A DNA stretch of 64,000 nucleotides from Zopfochytrium polystomum (taxonomy: Eukaryota; Chytridiomycota; Chytridiomycetes; Chytridiales; Chytridiaceae): the NCBI GenBank assembly GCA_025765615.1, contig JAIVFJ010000079.1, forward strand, positions 206,649-270,648. Reading direction: 5' to 3'. The notes under the pieces were generated by a model. The model had not been told where the DNA came from and made no database searches. It worked only from the letters and a program-made list of their open reading frames with translations. Shown here piece after piece: positions 39,967-49,989 of this stretch; within the stretch, counting starts at the first letter, position 1; each line of letters opens with the position of its first letter. The position numbers were made by a program, and so were the translations under genes.

Positions 39967-41169
39967 GCACACGCACCCTTCCTAGACTTCAAACAAAACC
40001 CTCCAGAGGTGAGAAACTGGGGAAGAGTGCTTGAAGCCCCTGCTCGGATGAAAAACCCAAATCAATTGGCCAATCTGGGAAAACTGTGGCAGGGAAAGGA
40101 AGTGAAGATATCTGGGAAAATGCTGCTGAGGAGTGAACTTCAAAAGGGTAGGAATAGAAAATACATGAAGAGCCAAATACAAAAGGTAAAGAAAAGTTTG
40201 TCCAGTGCCCTCCCCCTCCCTGTTGGGCCTAACCTGCTGATTTTCCTTGGCGCACCAGCTGCGCCTTCCACGCCACAGCATGGTCCAAGTTCTTCCGTTC
40301 CTTCTTCTTGATACTCTTTTGTCGAATATGTTCCTCACATCTTTTTGATCTTGTCTCTAGGATTTTCTTGTGACGTTGCATGTATTGTCTTGGTTTCTCA
40401 GTCGAGTCAACCAGTCCAAGTAGAGTCCAGCCCTCATTGACCATGTCACGTCCATGTGGCTTGGTGAGGAGGTTATGAGATTCCTAATCTCATGGGCCAT
40501 TGAGCTATTGAGGTCTCTTTAAAAGCTCTTCCTTGACTAGTTCATTGGTTTTACCTTTATGTATAGTGGCCCCCCCATCAATCACATACAACCACTCTAT
40601 TCCTATGTTTGAATACTTATTCTTACTTTCAAAAGTAACTCAGTGCTGATGCCCCGCATCAAAAAGAGCATCTGGTGTTCCTTGTGCTGAATGGGCCTAA
40701 GCACAAGGCGCACACCCTTTATTTCTTCTTATTTTTACTCATTTTCTCTTATTTTCCCTTTTTCCCACCTTTCAAGCCTCTGTCCCTGCACTGATGTGGC
40801 CTCCCAGCCCTCAATTTCAGCCCATCTCAAATATGAGGCAGGAGAGACACTGGGTGGAGGGGGGTGTGGCTGAAAGATGATTCATTCTTACAAATTGTCC
40901 TTTTCTTTCATTTTCTCCTTTTTACTATCTTTTGTCTTTTTCTTCTTTTTCTTCCTCCTTCTTTCTTTCTCTCTCTGATCCCCATAAATACTGCCCCTTT
41001 CCCCCCTTCTTCTCTTCAATAATAACTCTCAACTCAAAAACAATCAATAAGACTCCCCCTTGGGCAGCCCCTGTTTGACTAGTTGCGTCCCTCATATCTC
41101 CTTTCAGGGTGTTGTAAGGTGAGTGCCTCCCCAAAAGACCATGTGTGTGGTGGATAGGAGACCTTCCCT

Positions 41170-41448
41170 GGCAAAGTGCAGAGTGGGCCAAGCAGGGAAG
41201 ACAGAGTCCTCTTTTGGTGTAGGAGATCCCCCTGGCAAGTGCAGAGTAGGCCAAGCATGGTGGATTAGAAGTCCTCTTTGGCCAGAGCCCCCAGACCAAG
41301 AAAGTAGAGGTAGCATTCCCCCAGGCAAGTGCAGAGTAGGCCAAGCTGTGTGAGTGCCCCTTTCCCAAAGCAAGAGTGTGTGAAGACCAAGTTGGGTTGG
41401 GTCTACTGAGATGAGAACTTAGAGAGGCTAGTGCAGAGTGGGCCAAGC
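41170..41448 (-). repeat. Four dispersed copies of a 22-bp motif in the copia 3' region
   Basis: The plus-strand consensus GCAAGTGCAGAGTRGGCCA recurs at about 41170, 41233, 41322 and 41426, separated by unrelated sequence. A weaker relative is near 46084. No ATG-initiated reading frame is convincing here. Confidence 0.75.
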
Positions 41449-43797
41449 TTTCTTTGTTACTTACAGTAATCTGCCATTGCACCCCTCTTTTGAGCACAAC
41501 TTCACCATCAGGTTCTTCCCTCTTCAAGTCAAGCCTGTCTCATCTTCCACATCAAGTTGGTATGTCAGATACCATCCCGTCCTGTATGGGCGTCCCAGGG
41601 CTTAACCCTGTCATCTCATGCCTATGGCACCCATGATTCATTCATGTGGAGACTTGTCGCTGTATGTTTGTCCATGGCTGTTATGGCACTCATGAGTCAG
41701 CTATGACTCGTGACAGTTATTGATTGGTATATCTGTGCTTTCAGAGCATACATAGAGAGTAGTATTAACACCAACACCAGGGTACTGGCCCTTAGAGCCA
41801 GGAGTTCCCCATCATTGATGACTTGTCCTTTCCCCACATATCCACTAGACTATGGGATGAGCCTTCAGAGATGTAGAGGATCTCATAAGGTCTGCAAGCT
41901 GGTCCATCGAGTAGACATACTCAACTTGCACAAGTCCCTCCTCAACAAGTGACCGAATGTGGTGGTACCAAAGGCGGATGTGCTTGGAGTGATCGGTGTG
42001 AAGGTCGTTAACTGTCATGTGGATTGATGGTGTGTTGTCCTCGTAGGCAATGATTGGTAGCTTGAGGGGATGCTGGATTGATAGGTGGAGGTTGTTGATG
42101 GCCTCAAGTTCCCAACCAAGCTCACTGAGTGCAATGTACTCTGCTGCTGTGGATGAGGTTGGGACAGTTGCTGATCTTGTTGATTTCCATGCTATGGCTC
42201 CCCCTGCTAATAGCACCAGGTATGCTATCTGTGAGCAAGAGTTGTGGCGGGAGTCGTACGATGCATCAACATAGCCAACAACTTGGTTGTTCCTGTCTGA
42301 GCTGTAGCAAAGTCCAACTGTGGAGGTGGCTTTCACATACCCCACAATGTCGAGTAGCTCGTGCCAGTGCCAGATGCATGGGTCTTGAGCAAAGGAACCA
42401 AGCAAGCTGACACTGAGTGCCAGGTCTGGTCTTGTTGACATTGCAGCGTAGTTGAGGCTGCCAATCACATGGAGGTACTCAGTGCTGTCGACGCTCTCCT
42501 CACTTGGGTCGGTGGAGTGCCAGTCGCGAGGGGTGAGCTTGGCTGTTACCTTGAGTGGTGCATTGCGAGGCGTTACAGGTCCATGCTTAGCCTCAAAGCG
42601 CGAGAGGAAGTTCTGGAAGAAGTTAGTCTGATGGAGAATTGTGAAGTTTGAACCACAAATGACTTCCATTGAGAGAATGTAGCGGAGCTTTCCCAGCTCT
42701 CGAAGCTTGAACTCCTTCTTGAGGTCCGCAACAGCCTCCTTGATGGCAGCGGTGTGGCCAAAGAGTGGAAGGTCGTCGACGTACGCCAGAATGAAGCAGA
42801 GCCCGCACTTGGTCTGGCGCCAGAAGAGGCAGGGGTCTGCCCAGCTCTGAGCAAAGCCTTTTGACCAAAGGTGGAGGGCTAGACGCCGATACCAAGTCTG
42901 TCCTGATTGCTTCAGCCCGAAGAGACCCTTCAGCAGTAGCCACACTAGTCTGGGGGAGATCGATACGCCAGGTGGTGGTGCCATGTAGATTGGTATGTCT
43001 AGGATCCCGTATAGGTAGGCTGAGGAGATGTCGATCATCTCCATGTCCCAGCCATACAGGGTGCTGAGGGCAATCATCCAACGAAGTGTGTTGCCTCTGA
43101 TAACTGGCGAGTAGGTGAGGGTGAAGTCGACGCCAGGCTGCTGGGTGAATCCATGAGCAACAAGTCGAGCATGGAACCGCTCAATGGTGCCGTCCGGTTT
43201 GAACTTGAGCTTGTAGACCCACTTGCAGCTGACAATGTTGGTGTCAGGCGGAGCTGCTGACTCCACAAAGACTCCCATCTTGTGAAGCATATCCAGCTCG
43301 TACTCTTTGGCCTCCTTCCACTGCTCTGCATGAGGCAATGCCATGGCCTCCTCAAAATGCGTCAGTGGATCCTTGTATGTGTCTGGGGATACTTTGATTG
43401 AGTTGGAGTTGACGTTGAAGGCGTAAAGGGGTCTGTCTTCATTGTCAGCATCAGACTCGTAGACTGACTGGATATCGTTATCGTCTAAGTCCTCGTCAGG
43501 CTCACACGCAAACAGCACATCTTGCACAACAGGAGCACTGTCAGCAGGTAGCACTTTGCCTGATGCGGCGGGGTCCACTTCACCACTGGGCCTGTCAATA
43601 CCCCTTGTGGATAGAGAACTCGAGACGTCCGGTAATGCAGGGCCCCCCCAAGCAGGGCCCTCACCATCCCAACCCGCCTGCTGATGAGCCTCTGCGCTGG
43701 ACCTGGGCAAATTCTCCAGGTCGCTGGGCCCACCGCCCCTTGCGTCGCTGGGCGGAAAGGTCTCCGGGGCATTGGCAGTGGCTGGTGCTGAGGCTTC

Positions 43798-43930
43798 CTG
43801 TGCGCGATAGTGTGGGGCGACGTGAGGTGACGTTAATGGTTTTGAATTGTTTTTGGTTGTGAAGAGGAAATTTGAAAAGGGAATGGTGTAGAAAAGACGA
43901 ATTAGTTTAGTGAAGTTTGGAGTGACTCAC
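43798..43930 (-). other. Putative spliceosomal intron in the copia integrase-RT linker
   Basis: On the minus strand a GTGAGT donor (43930-43925) and a CACAG acceptor (43802-43798) bound 133 nt containing stop codons. Both sides are phase 0, so removal joins the linker ending in PIPPDP to EASAPATANAPETF and on to the RT frame. Confidence 0.6.
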
Positions 43931-44327
43931 TGGGTCAGGTGGAATTGGGTGTTTCCCTGGTCGGCCTGGCTTCCTCTGAGGGGGTGGCTCCTGCCCAGCA
44001 ACTGCTGCTGGTTTCTTTGTTGTGCTGCGCTTCTGTTTGGGGGGTGGCCCCTGCTCAACATCTGGTGCAGGCACAGCTGTTGGTGGTGGAGGCTCTGCTG
44101 AGATGCTCACTGATGGTAGCCTCACTGGTGATGATGGCTTGCGTGGGCAACCTCGCTTCTTTGGTGCTGGCGCTGGTGTGCTGCTGTGCTCCCCCTTACT
44201 CTGGTGCTGATGTTTCTGCCGTGTCAGGAACAGGGCAGGACAGGACAAGGCAGACAAGGAACTGAGAGGAGTGATGATTGTATTGGAAACAATAATTCAC
44301 TTGAGGGATGGGACAGGGCCCCATCCC

Positions 44328-44336
44328 TCTTTTATA
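44328..44336 (-). promoter_or_regulatory. TATA box in the nested solo LTR
   Basis: Minus-strand TATAAAAGAGGG, about 110 bp downstream of the densest heat-shock-element array and in the same transcriptional direction as the LTR. Confidence 0.7.
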
Positions 44337-44367
44337 CCTTTGAGAGTCTTCCTTGTCAAGACTCAAA

Positions 44368-44380
44368 GAAAGTTCCAGAA
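44368..44380. promoter_or_regulatory. Heat-shock element, three units
   Basis: GAAAGTTCCAGAA matches alternating GAA/TTC units with 2-bp spacers exactly. Confidence 0.6.
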
Positions 44381-44445
44381 AGAGCAATTAGTAATACAAT
44401 GATACCAATGATACCAATGACAACAAGACAAGTCAGGAAAGCAAA

Positions 44446-44463
44446 GAAGGTTCCAGAAGGTTC
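44446..44463. promoter_or_regulatory. Heat-shock element, four units
   Basis: GAAGGTTCCAGAAGGTTC is four perfect alternating GAA/TTC units with 2-bp spacers. Further partial units follow to about 44510. Confidence 0.65.
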
Positions 44464-46144
44464 CACAAGGTTCCATGAAGGAATGTTTTAGAAGGTTCCA
44501 GAGGTTTCCAGAGGGTGATTCATAACATGCTGGGCTTTCTGCTGAAGTAGCTGGTGAAGGTGCTGTTCTGCATCTAGAATTGATTGAACTGCTTTCTCAT
44601 ATGCAGGGTCATCCGAGTCTGAAAGTGAAGGGAGATTAACGCTGATGTCCCCAAATCCCCCCCTCACAGCGTGAACTCCCAAGAACTGGGGGAATTCATC
44701 TTCAAAAAACTCAATGTCACGATAACGCTGGTAGATGATCCACTGCTCTTGGAGCTCCCACAGGACAGCAACAAGGCAAATGGCAGGACGGCCCTTGGGA
44801 TCGAGTTTCTTGCGAAGCTTGGGGCTAACGCAGTAGAAACACTTGGAGCCAAAGGTGCGAAAGTGGCCAACCATTGGTGGGATGTGGTGGCAGCTTTCGA
44901 ACGGAGAGAGGATGCCACGCTGGATGTTTGGTAGACAGTTCTTGATTTGCGAAGCTTGACGGTAAGCGTAGCTCCAAAATGTGAGTGGAACATTAGGTGC
45001 GCCAAGTAGAAGCGACTGGGTCATGTCTGTGGCAGTTTGGATGTGGTGTTCTGTGACAGAGTTCATCTGGGCTGTGCGTGAAGGAGACACCTTGAGCTGA
45101 ATTCCATGGGAGTCACAGAAGGACTTGAAGGTCTGATTGAAGTTCTCCTTGCCACAATCCAATCGGATGACCTGTACTTTGCGTCCCTCCGTTTTCTCAA
45201 GAAAGAGAATCAGGCGAATTAGAAATGGTAATGCATCGCTCTTGCGAGCAATAGGAATATCCCAAGAGAAACGACTGCTCTCACAAACAACAGTGATTGC
45301 ATAGTTGTAGCCATCAAGGGAAGTAATGGGGATGGAGTTGACATCAACGTTGAGGGTGTGGGCAAATGGGAGTTGTTCCTCATCACGCTCTGGGAATGGC
45401 TTTTGGTGCATCTTGGCAGCAACGCAAGTTTGGCACTTTGTGGGGTACGAAGTGGTAGGTCTGCTGTTGTCTGGTGGTGGAGCATGTAGCCGAGGCGCTG
45501 TAAGCCGACGTGTCCCAGGGCGCAATGAAGTCCTTCAACCTCTGCAATCCAGAGCCTCTCAGCCTTGCTCACGACAGGTGGTGGCCTGTCTGGGCTTGGA
45601 TAGTGTTTGCGGTGGGAAAGGGCGATAATGGCAGCAGAGGCATGGCTGAGGCGGTGTAGTCTCGAATTCTTGGTGACAAGGAAGTGGAGCCCAAGACGTT
45701 TGGTGCAACGACCAACAGGAGTTCTATCGCTTCTGTTGAATATGGTGCCAGGTTTATCCACATCCATGGAGACAAAGAAATTCCTGTCTCTCTCAATGTC
45801 ATTGATGGCGATGAGACTGTATAATGCAGTTGGCGCGTAGACTGCTTTCTTGATGACAATTTTGACACCGTTTGATAGAGTAATCCTCGCTGAGCCAGAT
45901 CCCTTCGTCTTGAGTGGTGGGGACTCCTCATCTATGGTGCCGACGGTAGAGACTTTCTCTTTGTATGAGGTGAACAGGTGGAGGTCTTTGAGAATGGTCC
46001 TTGGGCAGCCAGTGTCAACAACGATTGGGGACTCTCTGAAGACAGCTGAGTGCTATGAGAGGAGGGCAACAGATTTTGGAACATGAGGTGCAGAGTGGAA
46101 GTTAGAGGTCCTCTTTTGGTGCGCCTGAGGTGGAGGCCTTGGGC

Positions 46145-47446
46145 CTACTGAAAATTTGACTCCCCTGAATCACTGTAGTCAGACTCAGTCTCATACTCGC
46201 TGAGAGACTGTGAGGCGTCCAGAGCTGCAACAAGGGCTACTGGGGCATCTGCTTTCTTTGCAAGGCAGTCTCTGGCATAGTGGTTCTTGAGGCCACACTG
46301 GTGACAGACGACAACACTGTCAACTACTGAAGCATCTGGTTGCTGTTGGTCAACAGTTGCCGATGCTGCAGGTGGGTTGTTGTTGCTGTTCCTCTCTCTC
46401 TGGCTGCAGCGACACTCAGACTGCTCCTGGTTCTGGCAACCACCTCGGTCAGGTTGTTCCTTACGAGGCCTCTCCCGATGGTTGCTATGTTGCTTCTCAC
46501 AAGAGTCAAAGCGAGCATGACGCCACTCTGACCTGTCTGCCCGTCGGGAGTGGCCATCCTTCCGTCGACCTTGGGGACCACTGAGTAGGGCTGCCTCGTT
46601 CACTGGGTTGGCAGGTGGCTCCACGAAGTCTTCAGGGTTGCGGTTGCGGGCCTCCATAATCTTCAGGTAATCGAACAGACCAGTGATGTCTGTGATGGTG
46701 CCGTCATCAATCTTGCCCATATAGTGGTTGACTTGGGGAAACCAGTATTTGTTGTTCTTGAAACTTTGGTTTAGTACATGGACAGCAGAACGAAAACTTA
46801 GGGTAATGTCAATCTGGTTGCGCATGTCGTTTGGGGTGAGTTCCCGTGCATGCTATAGGGATGCATAGTGCGTCTCAAATTTCTGCTGGAAGTCCACGAA
46901 TCTTTCTTTCTCTCCAATGCGGAGTTTCTTGAACTCGTCAATAAGGTTCATAACCTGTGCAGGGTCAACACGGCCGACTTTGCACTTGAGTTCGGCAAGG
47001 GCCTCAAAGACAAAGTAGATGCCGCTAATCTTTTGCTTGAGGTTTTCGCCAACATGATTCCGAATGTGCATCATAGCCAGCTTGTTTTGCGCATAGGTTC
47101 CAGGAAAGACAGTTCCGTCGTCACTGAAGGTCCAGTAGCTGACATACTGTGGATGATTGGGTATATGTACTGGGAGGATACGCATGACATCTGATCGCTC
47201 CACATCGGGGGGTGCTGCAGCAGTCCAGTTGACAAATCCTGCACTGGCAGCAGCAAGGCCGGCTCCAGCAGCAGCAGCAGCGTCAGCACCAGCTCCAGCT
47301 CTGGCGGCTGCGCCGGCACGTCGTGCTGCTTGAAGGCTAATAGTAGCAAGTGCATCCTTGCCAGCGAGATAGCCAAGCACGTCTTCGTACCATGTGTCAA
47401 AGTAGATGGGGTTATTGAGGGCCTGGTGGACTAGTTTGACGCTCAT
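46145..47446 (-). pseudogene. gag: copia gag with CCHC zinc knuckle
   Basis: Start ATG at 47446. The N-terminal capsid-like part runs to a TAG at 46855-46853; the same frame continues immediately (HARELTPNDMRNQID) to the TAG at 46147-46145. An Ala-rich insert is near residue 50. The zinc knuckle CHQCGLKNHYARDC (CX2CX4HX4C) is near 46300-46260. Basic, Gln/Asn-rich sequence precedes it. Gag packages the element RNA. Whether the internal TAG is a simple mutation or is read through cannot be told from sequence. Confidence 0.9.
46151..46157 (-). promoter_or_regulatory. Putative -1 ribosomal frameshift site at the gag/pro junction
   Basis: Minus-strand A-AAT-TTT in the gag frame lies one codon before the gag stop. 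A -1 shift moves ribosomes into the frame that carries the protease DTG motif. It fits the X-XXY-YYZ rule. Short GC-rich inverted repeats (GGCC-CAA-GGCC) follow directly. Confidence 0.65.
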
Positions 47447-47785
47447 ATTGTGTCAGGGAAAGGTTTGTTAAGGGGGTTCTGAAGGATGTGGTAAAGTGAT
47501 GAGAACGAAGTGGAATTGGGATACTAAGCAATTGGATTCTTGACTTGTAGGTCCTCACTTCGAATAAAAAGAATAGATCACACGATCGATGGCAGCCAAG
47601 GAGGGGTTGAAAACAGTGGCTGTATAGCTGACTGGTGAAGACGATCACTTTGTTAAAGCGGTGGTGGCTGGTTCAACTTGCTCTCGTCATGATCTTGGGT
47701 TGGGTTTGCTCAATCAGTTGCTGGATTGATCACTTGACTGCTAAGCTGGTCTCTTCTTGCTCTGGAGACACTCTCCCTGGTAAGG

Positions 47786-47906
47786 TGTTGAAATCCGGCA
47801 GTGAGGCGATGGTGATCGTGGTCGCGAGAGGGTGGGAGGGCGTGACAAGTCAAGTCTGTGATCAACTTCTCTTTTTTTTTTTTTTACGTGGGGGCATATT
47901 CCAACA
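47786..47906 (-). repeat. 5' LTR of the copia element
   Basis: 121 bp with TGTTG...CAACA ends, near-identical to 39836-39957; on the minus strand it is the upstream LTR. Confidence 0.95.
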
Positions 47907-47911
47907 TTTAT
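47907..47911. repeat. Target-site duplication (right), TTTAT
   Basis: Matches 39831-39835. Confidence 0.9.
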
Positions 47912-48139
47912 TGCAGGGGAATTCCCTCCTTTTATAGGCGAAGGCAGAAATTGTGGCTGTGCCAAAAGATTGAAAAAGTGAGAAAAGATTTTGATTCAAG
48001 GCACGCAGAATGAAATTTTTAGACAGGGGATGTGACTGACAAGGTTGGTAATGAAGTTGCATTGTAGAAGGCGACGTTGTGATTGAAGGCAGCATCGCAA
48101 GAAGGTAGAAGGGTCAAGGCCACGAAGTGGAGCAAGCAG

Positions 48140-48245
48140 CTGAGGGGTAGAAAGAAAGGAAGGATACAACTGAGGTTTGAACCAAGGACTTGTATGAGGG
48201 AGTGAGTGCAGCAAGCAACCAAGGGCAAGTGGGAAAAGAGAGCTT
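48140..48245 (-). other. tRNA-like (possible SINE head) sequence
   Basis: On the minus strand, GGTTGCTTGCTGCACTCACT is followed about 20 bp later by TCCTTGGTTCAAACCTC. GGTTCAAACC (48183-48174) fits a pol III B box / T-loop, and the upstream part resembles a degenerate D-arm and anticodon stem. A full cloverleaf is not convincing. Confidence 0.3.
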
Positions 48246-48418
48246 GTCTTAGACAGGGACTGGCAAATTGGAGTGAGAGTGTAGTGTTTTCAATGAGAAA
48301 ACTCTGCCAATTTATTCTCCTGCAGGGAGGTTGACCAGTTTTCCTGTTTTGCCTATCTGAACAAGTTGCAAACTGCTTTTCGACAGGACTTTGGTCAGGG
48401 GAGGTGTTGTAAACACCT

Positions 48419-48470
48419 TCCCACAGAGGGAGGTTGATTTAAAATATTCAGAGCATTTCACATCAACCAA
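48419..48470. repeat. Direct repeat copy 1 with internal inverted repeat
   Basis: CCCACAGAGGGAGG then GGTTGATTTAAAAT ... ATTTCACATCAACC; the ends of the inner part are inverted repeats able to form a hairpin. Copy 2 lies 86 bp downstream. Confidence 0.75.
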
Positions 48471-48504
48471 GCTCTGTGCGGAGGCTGTCTGCAGCAGCTG
48501 GTCT

Positions 48505-48558
48505 CCCCACAGAGGGAAAAATGATTTGAAATCTTCAGGAGCATTTCAAATCAACCAG
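48505..48558. repeat. Direct repeat copy 2 with internal inverted repeat
   Basis: Imperfect copy of 48419-48470, again with GATTTGAAAT ... ATTTCAAATC inverted ends. Confidence 0.75.
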
Positions 48559-48984
48559 TGTGTGTTCACCTGGACAGAGGCTTCTGCACAGCAGACAAAG
48601 GGTGTTGCACACAGACAAAGTCAGCTGACCAGGGGCAGCTGCGGGCTGCCCCAGTTGAACATTACTCTGAACCCATTGAGTGTAGTGCTTTACGTCACAT
48701 GATGGGAGGGAGGGAATGCTTGGTGCTGCTTACACCAGGCACCATCCCAGCAGGCATGGCCCATTGAGGGTGATTCTAATTGCATTATCCTCACCAGCAA
48801 AGCCTAGGAAAGCAAAGCTAGAATCACCACCGTCTTCACCTAACTCTTTTTGTTGGATTGAGCTCTTCCACCTGCTAACACGATGTAATGCCTCATAAAA
48901 GGGGATCACTGGGGTTTCCTTCTCTTTTCATAGGTGATTTTTATCTTTCCTTTCTTCTGTGGCTGAAAGTGACTGTCTTCTAAT

Positions 48985-49480
48985 CTGCACCAATCATTGA
49001 GGTATTAGCCAAGTGCCTTGATCCTTGTCTGGGGCACGAGGATTGATTTGTCCGCGTTGATCTTGAGTTTATGTTCGCGGAGACGATCGAGGACCTTTTG
49101 AGCGAGTTCGGCGCATTCGTCGGCGGAACTGCTCCGATGCTAATGTCGTCGATGTGCGAGGAGGGAAGCCCTACGAGTACGTGGTCCATGTATCGCTGGA
49201 AGATGCTTAGGTCTTGTTTGAGCTCTTGGGCGAGAACCGTCCGTGTGAGGTATCCGTAGCCGTTTGAGAGGTCAATTTTGACGAAGTAGCGGAATCGGGA
49301 GAGGTTCTGAAGATGAGCTACCACCAGCAGTAGCGGGTAGATGTCGTTCTCCGTGACCGGGTTAACCGTTGGCGAAAAAGTCGCACGTGAATCGGAATTT
49401 ATCTGGCACGGCCTTTGGGACTAAATGGACGGGAGAAACGATTGCGGGGCGAGTAGCCACTCGCTAGACGAGTCCGGCCG
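48985..49480 (-). pseudogene. Ty3/gypsy reverse transcriptase remnant
   Basis: Frame-broken RT motifs appear in order on the minus strand: VHLVPKAVPDKFRFTCDF (about 49440), FVKIDLSNGYGYLTRTV (about 49290), LSIFQRYMDHVLVGLP, then HIDDISIG at the catalytic position and ELAQKVLDRLREHKLKIN (about 49100). At least two frame changes and stops make it non-functional. No integrase or LTRs were identified. Confidence 0.8.
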
Positions 49481-49805
49481 GCGTTGGAGAGCCGGTAGTT
49501 ATCTCGTGAGGGTCAAGGTGAAGGTGCGCCCGGCTTGACTGTGATCCGGAGTCCGGTCCTGTTTGGGTCCGAGCGAGGCGCCTTCGCATAAGGGGTGTGC
49601 GCGGTCCTCTGAGGATTCGGCATGTCCTCCGTCGGTTCCTTAGCCGATGGTTGAGATGACGGGAATGGCTTTGCGGGAGGTGGTGCAAGTGAAATGGGCG
49701 AAGATGGGGCATTTTGCTGCGGCCTGGCTTTTCGCCCCTTTGCCCGCGGCCCCATCATTCGTTCGTCTTTGACAATAGGTCTCCGACGACAGTCGTCTTT
49801 GCGTA

Positions 49806-49847
49806 ACAGTCCTTGGCGGAGTGGCTGGTGCGCCTGCATTTCTTGCA
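49806..49847 (-). pseudogene. Gag-like CCHC zinc knuckle remnant
   Basis: The minus strand encodes CKKCRRTSHSAKDC (CX2CX4HX4C). It lies upstream of the RT remnant in the same orientation, so it is probably the gag part of the same Ty3/gypsy element. Surrounding frames are broken. Confidence 0.65.
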
Positions 49848-49989
49848 GTAGGCGATGGCGGTGGTTGCCTTGGAGGCGGCGCGGGGGTAGGAGCCATAGC
49901 GCGTGGTTTTCCGGTGGTTCGAGCCGGGGCGGTCAGGTGACGTTGTCGGTGGCGGCGAAGGCTGCCTCTCGTCTCGTCGAGGGTAGCTC

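Larger units (their letters stand above)
44222..44527 (-). mobile_element. Solo LTR nested in copia pol
   Basis: A 306-bp segment with TG...CA ends (minus strand TGTTATG...CCTGACA) is flanked by CAGCA (44532-44528) and CGGCA (44221-44217), a 5-bp target duplication with one mismatch. Its removal with one duplication copy would leave the pol linker in the same frame on both sides. It contains a TATAAAAG box and heat-shock-element arrays. Its sequence differs from the 122-bp host LTR, so it comes from another family. Confidence 0.8.
41845..46157 (-). pseudogene. pol: copia pol: protease, integrase, reverse transcriptase, RNase H
   Basis: From right to left: aspartic protease with the DTG active site (VVDTGCPRTIL, about 46010); GAG-pre-integrase histidines (LHCALGH); integrase zinc cysteines CQTC (about 45430); integrase core with acidic residues in NVDVNS, RLDCGKE and SVTEHH; a basic Pro-rich linker; reverse transcriptase with CKWVYKLKFKPDG and the catalytic YVDD (about 42780-42770); and RNase H (YVDASYDSR, STAAEYIALSE). 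The open stretch 43710-41845 has no stop. The frame is broken by TAG at 46053-46055, by a one-base shift near 45470 and by the nested solo LTR. The segment 43798-43930 behaves like an intron. Confidence 0.95.
39836..47906 (-). mobile_element. Full-length Ty1/copia LTR retrotransposon, degraded
   Basis: The 8071-bp element has two short LTRs with TGTTG...CAACA ends, a 5-bp target-site duplication and a polypurine tract beside the 3' LTR. Coding order on the minus strand is gag with CCHC knuckle, protease, integrase, reverse transcriptase and RNase H, the Ty1/copia order. The LTRs differ at about 7 of 121 positions plus one T-run length change, so insertion is not recent. Inactivating changes are TAG at 46853-46855 in gag, TAG at 46053-46055 in protease and a frameshift near 45470 in integrase. 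A solo LTR is nested at 44222-44527. No convincing tRNA primer-binding site was found next to the 5' LTR. About 1.9 kb of non-coding sequence separates RNase H from the 3' LTR. Confidence 0.96.

Noticed and set aside
40925..41527. 200-codon open frame in the copia 3' region, considered as an extra env-like gene
   Set aside because: It has no ATG at its start and its apparent repeats are translations of the dispersed 22-bp motif; no domain is recognisable.
45440..45530. Second programmed frameshift site in integrase
   Set aside because: A one-base shift is needed between the LHCALGH and CQTC blocks, but no slippery heptamer is present there, so simple mutation is more likely.
47740..47785. 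Primer-binding site next to the copia 5' LTR
   Set aside because: The sequence after the LTR on the minus strand does not start with TGG and does not match the initiator tRNA-Met end or its internal half-site as I know them.
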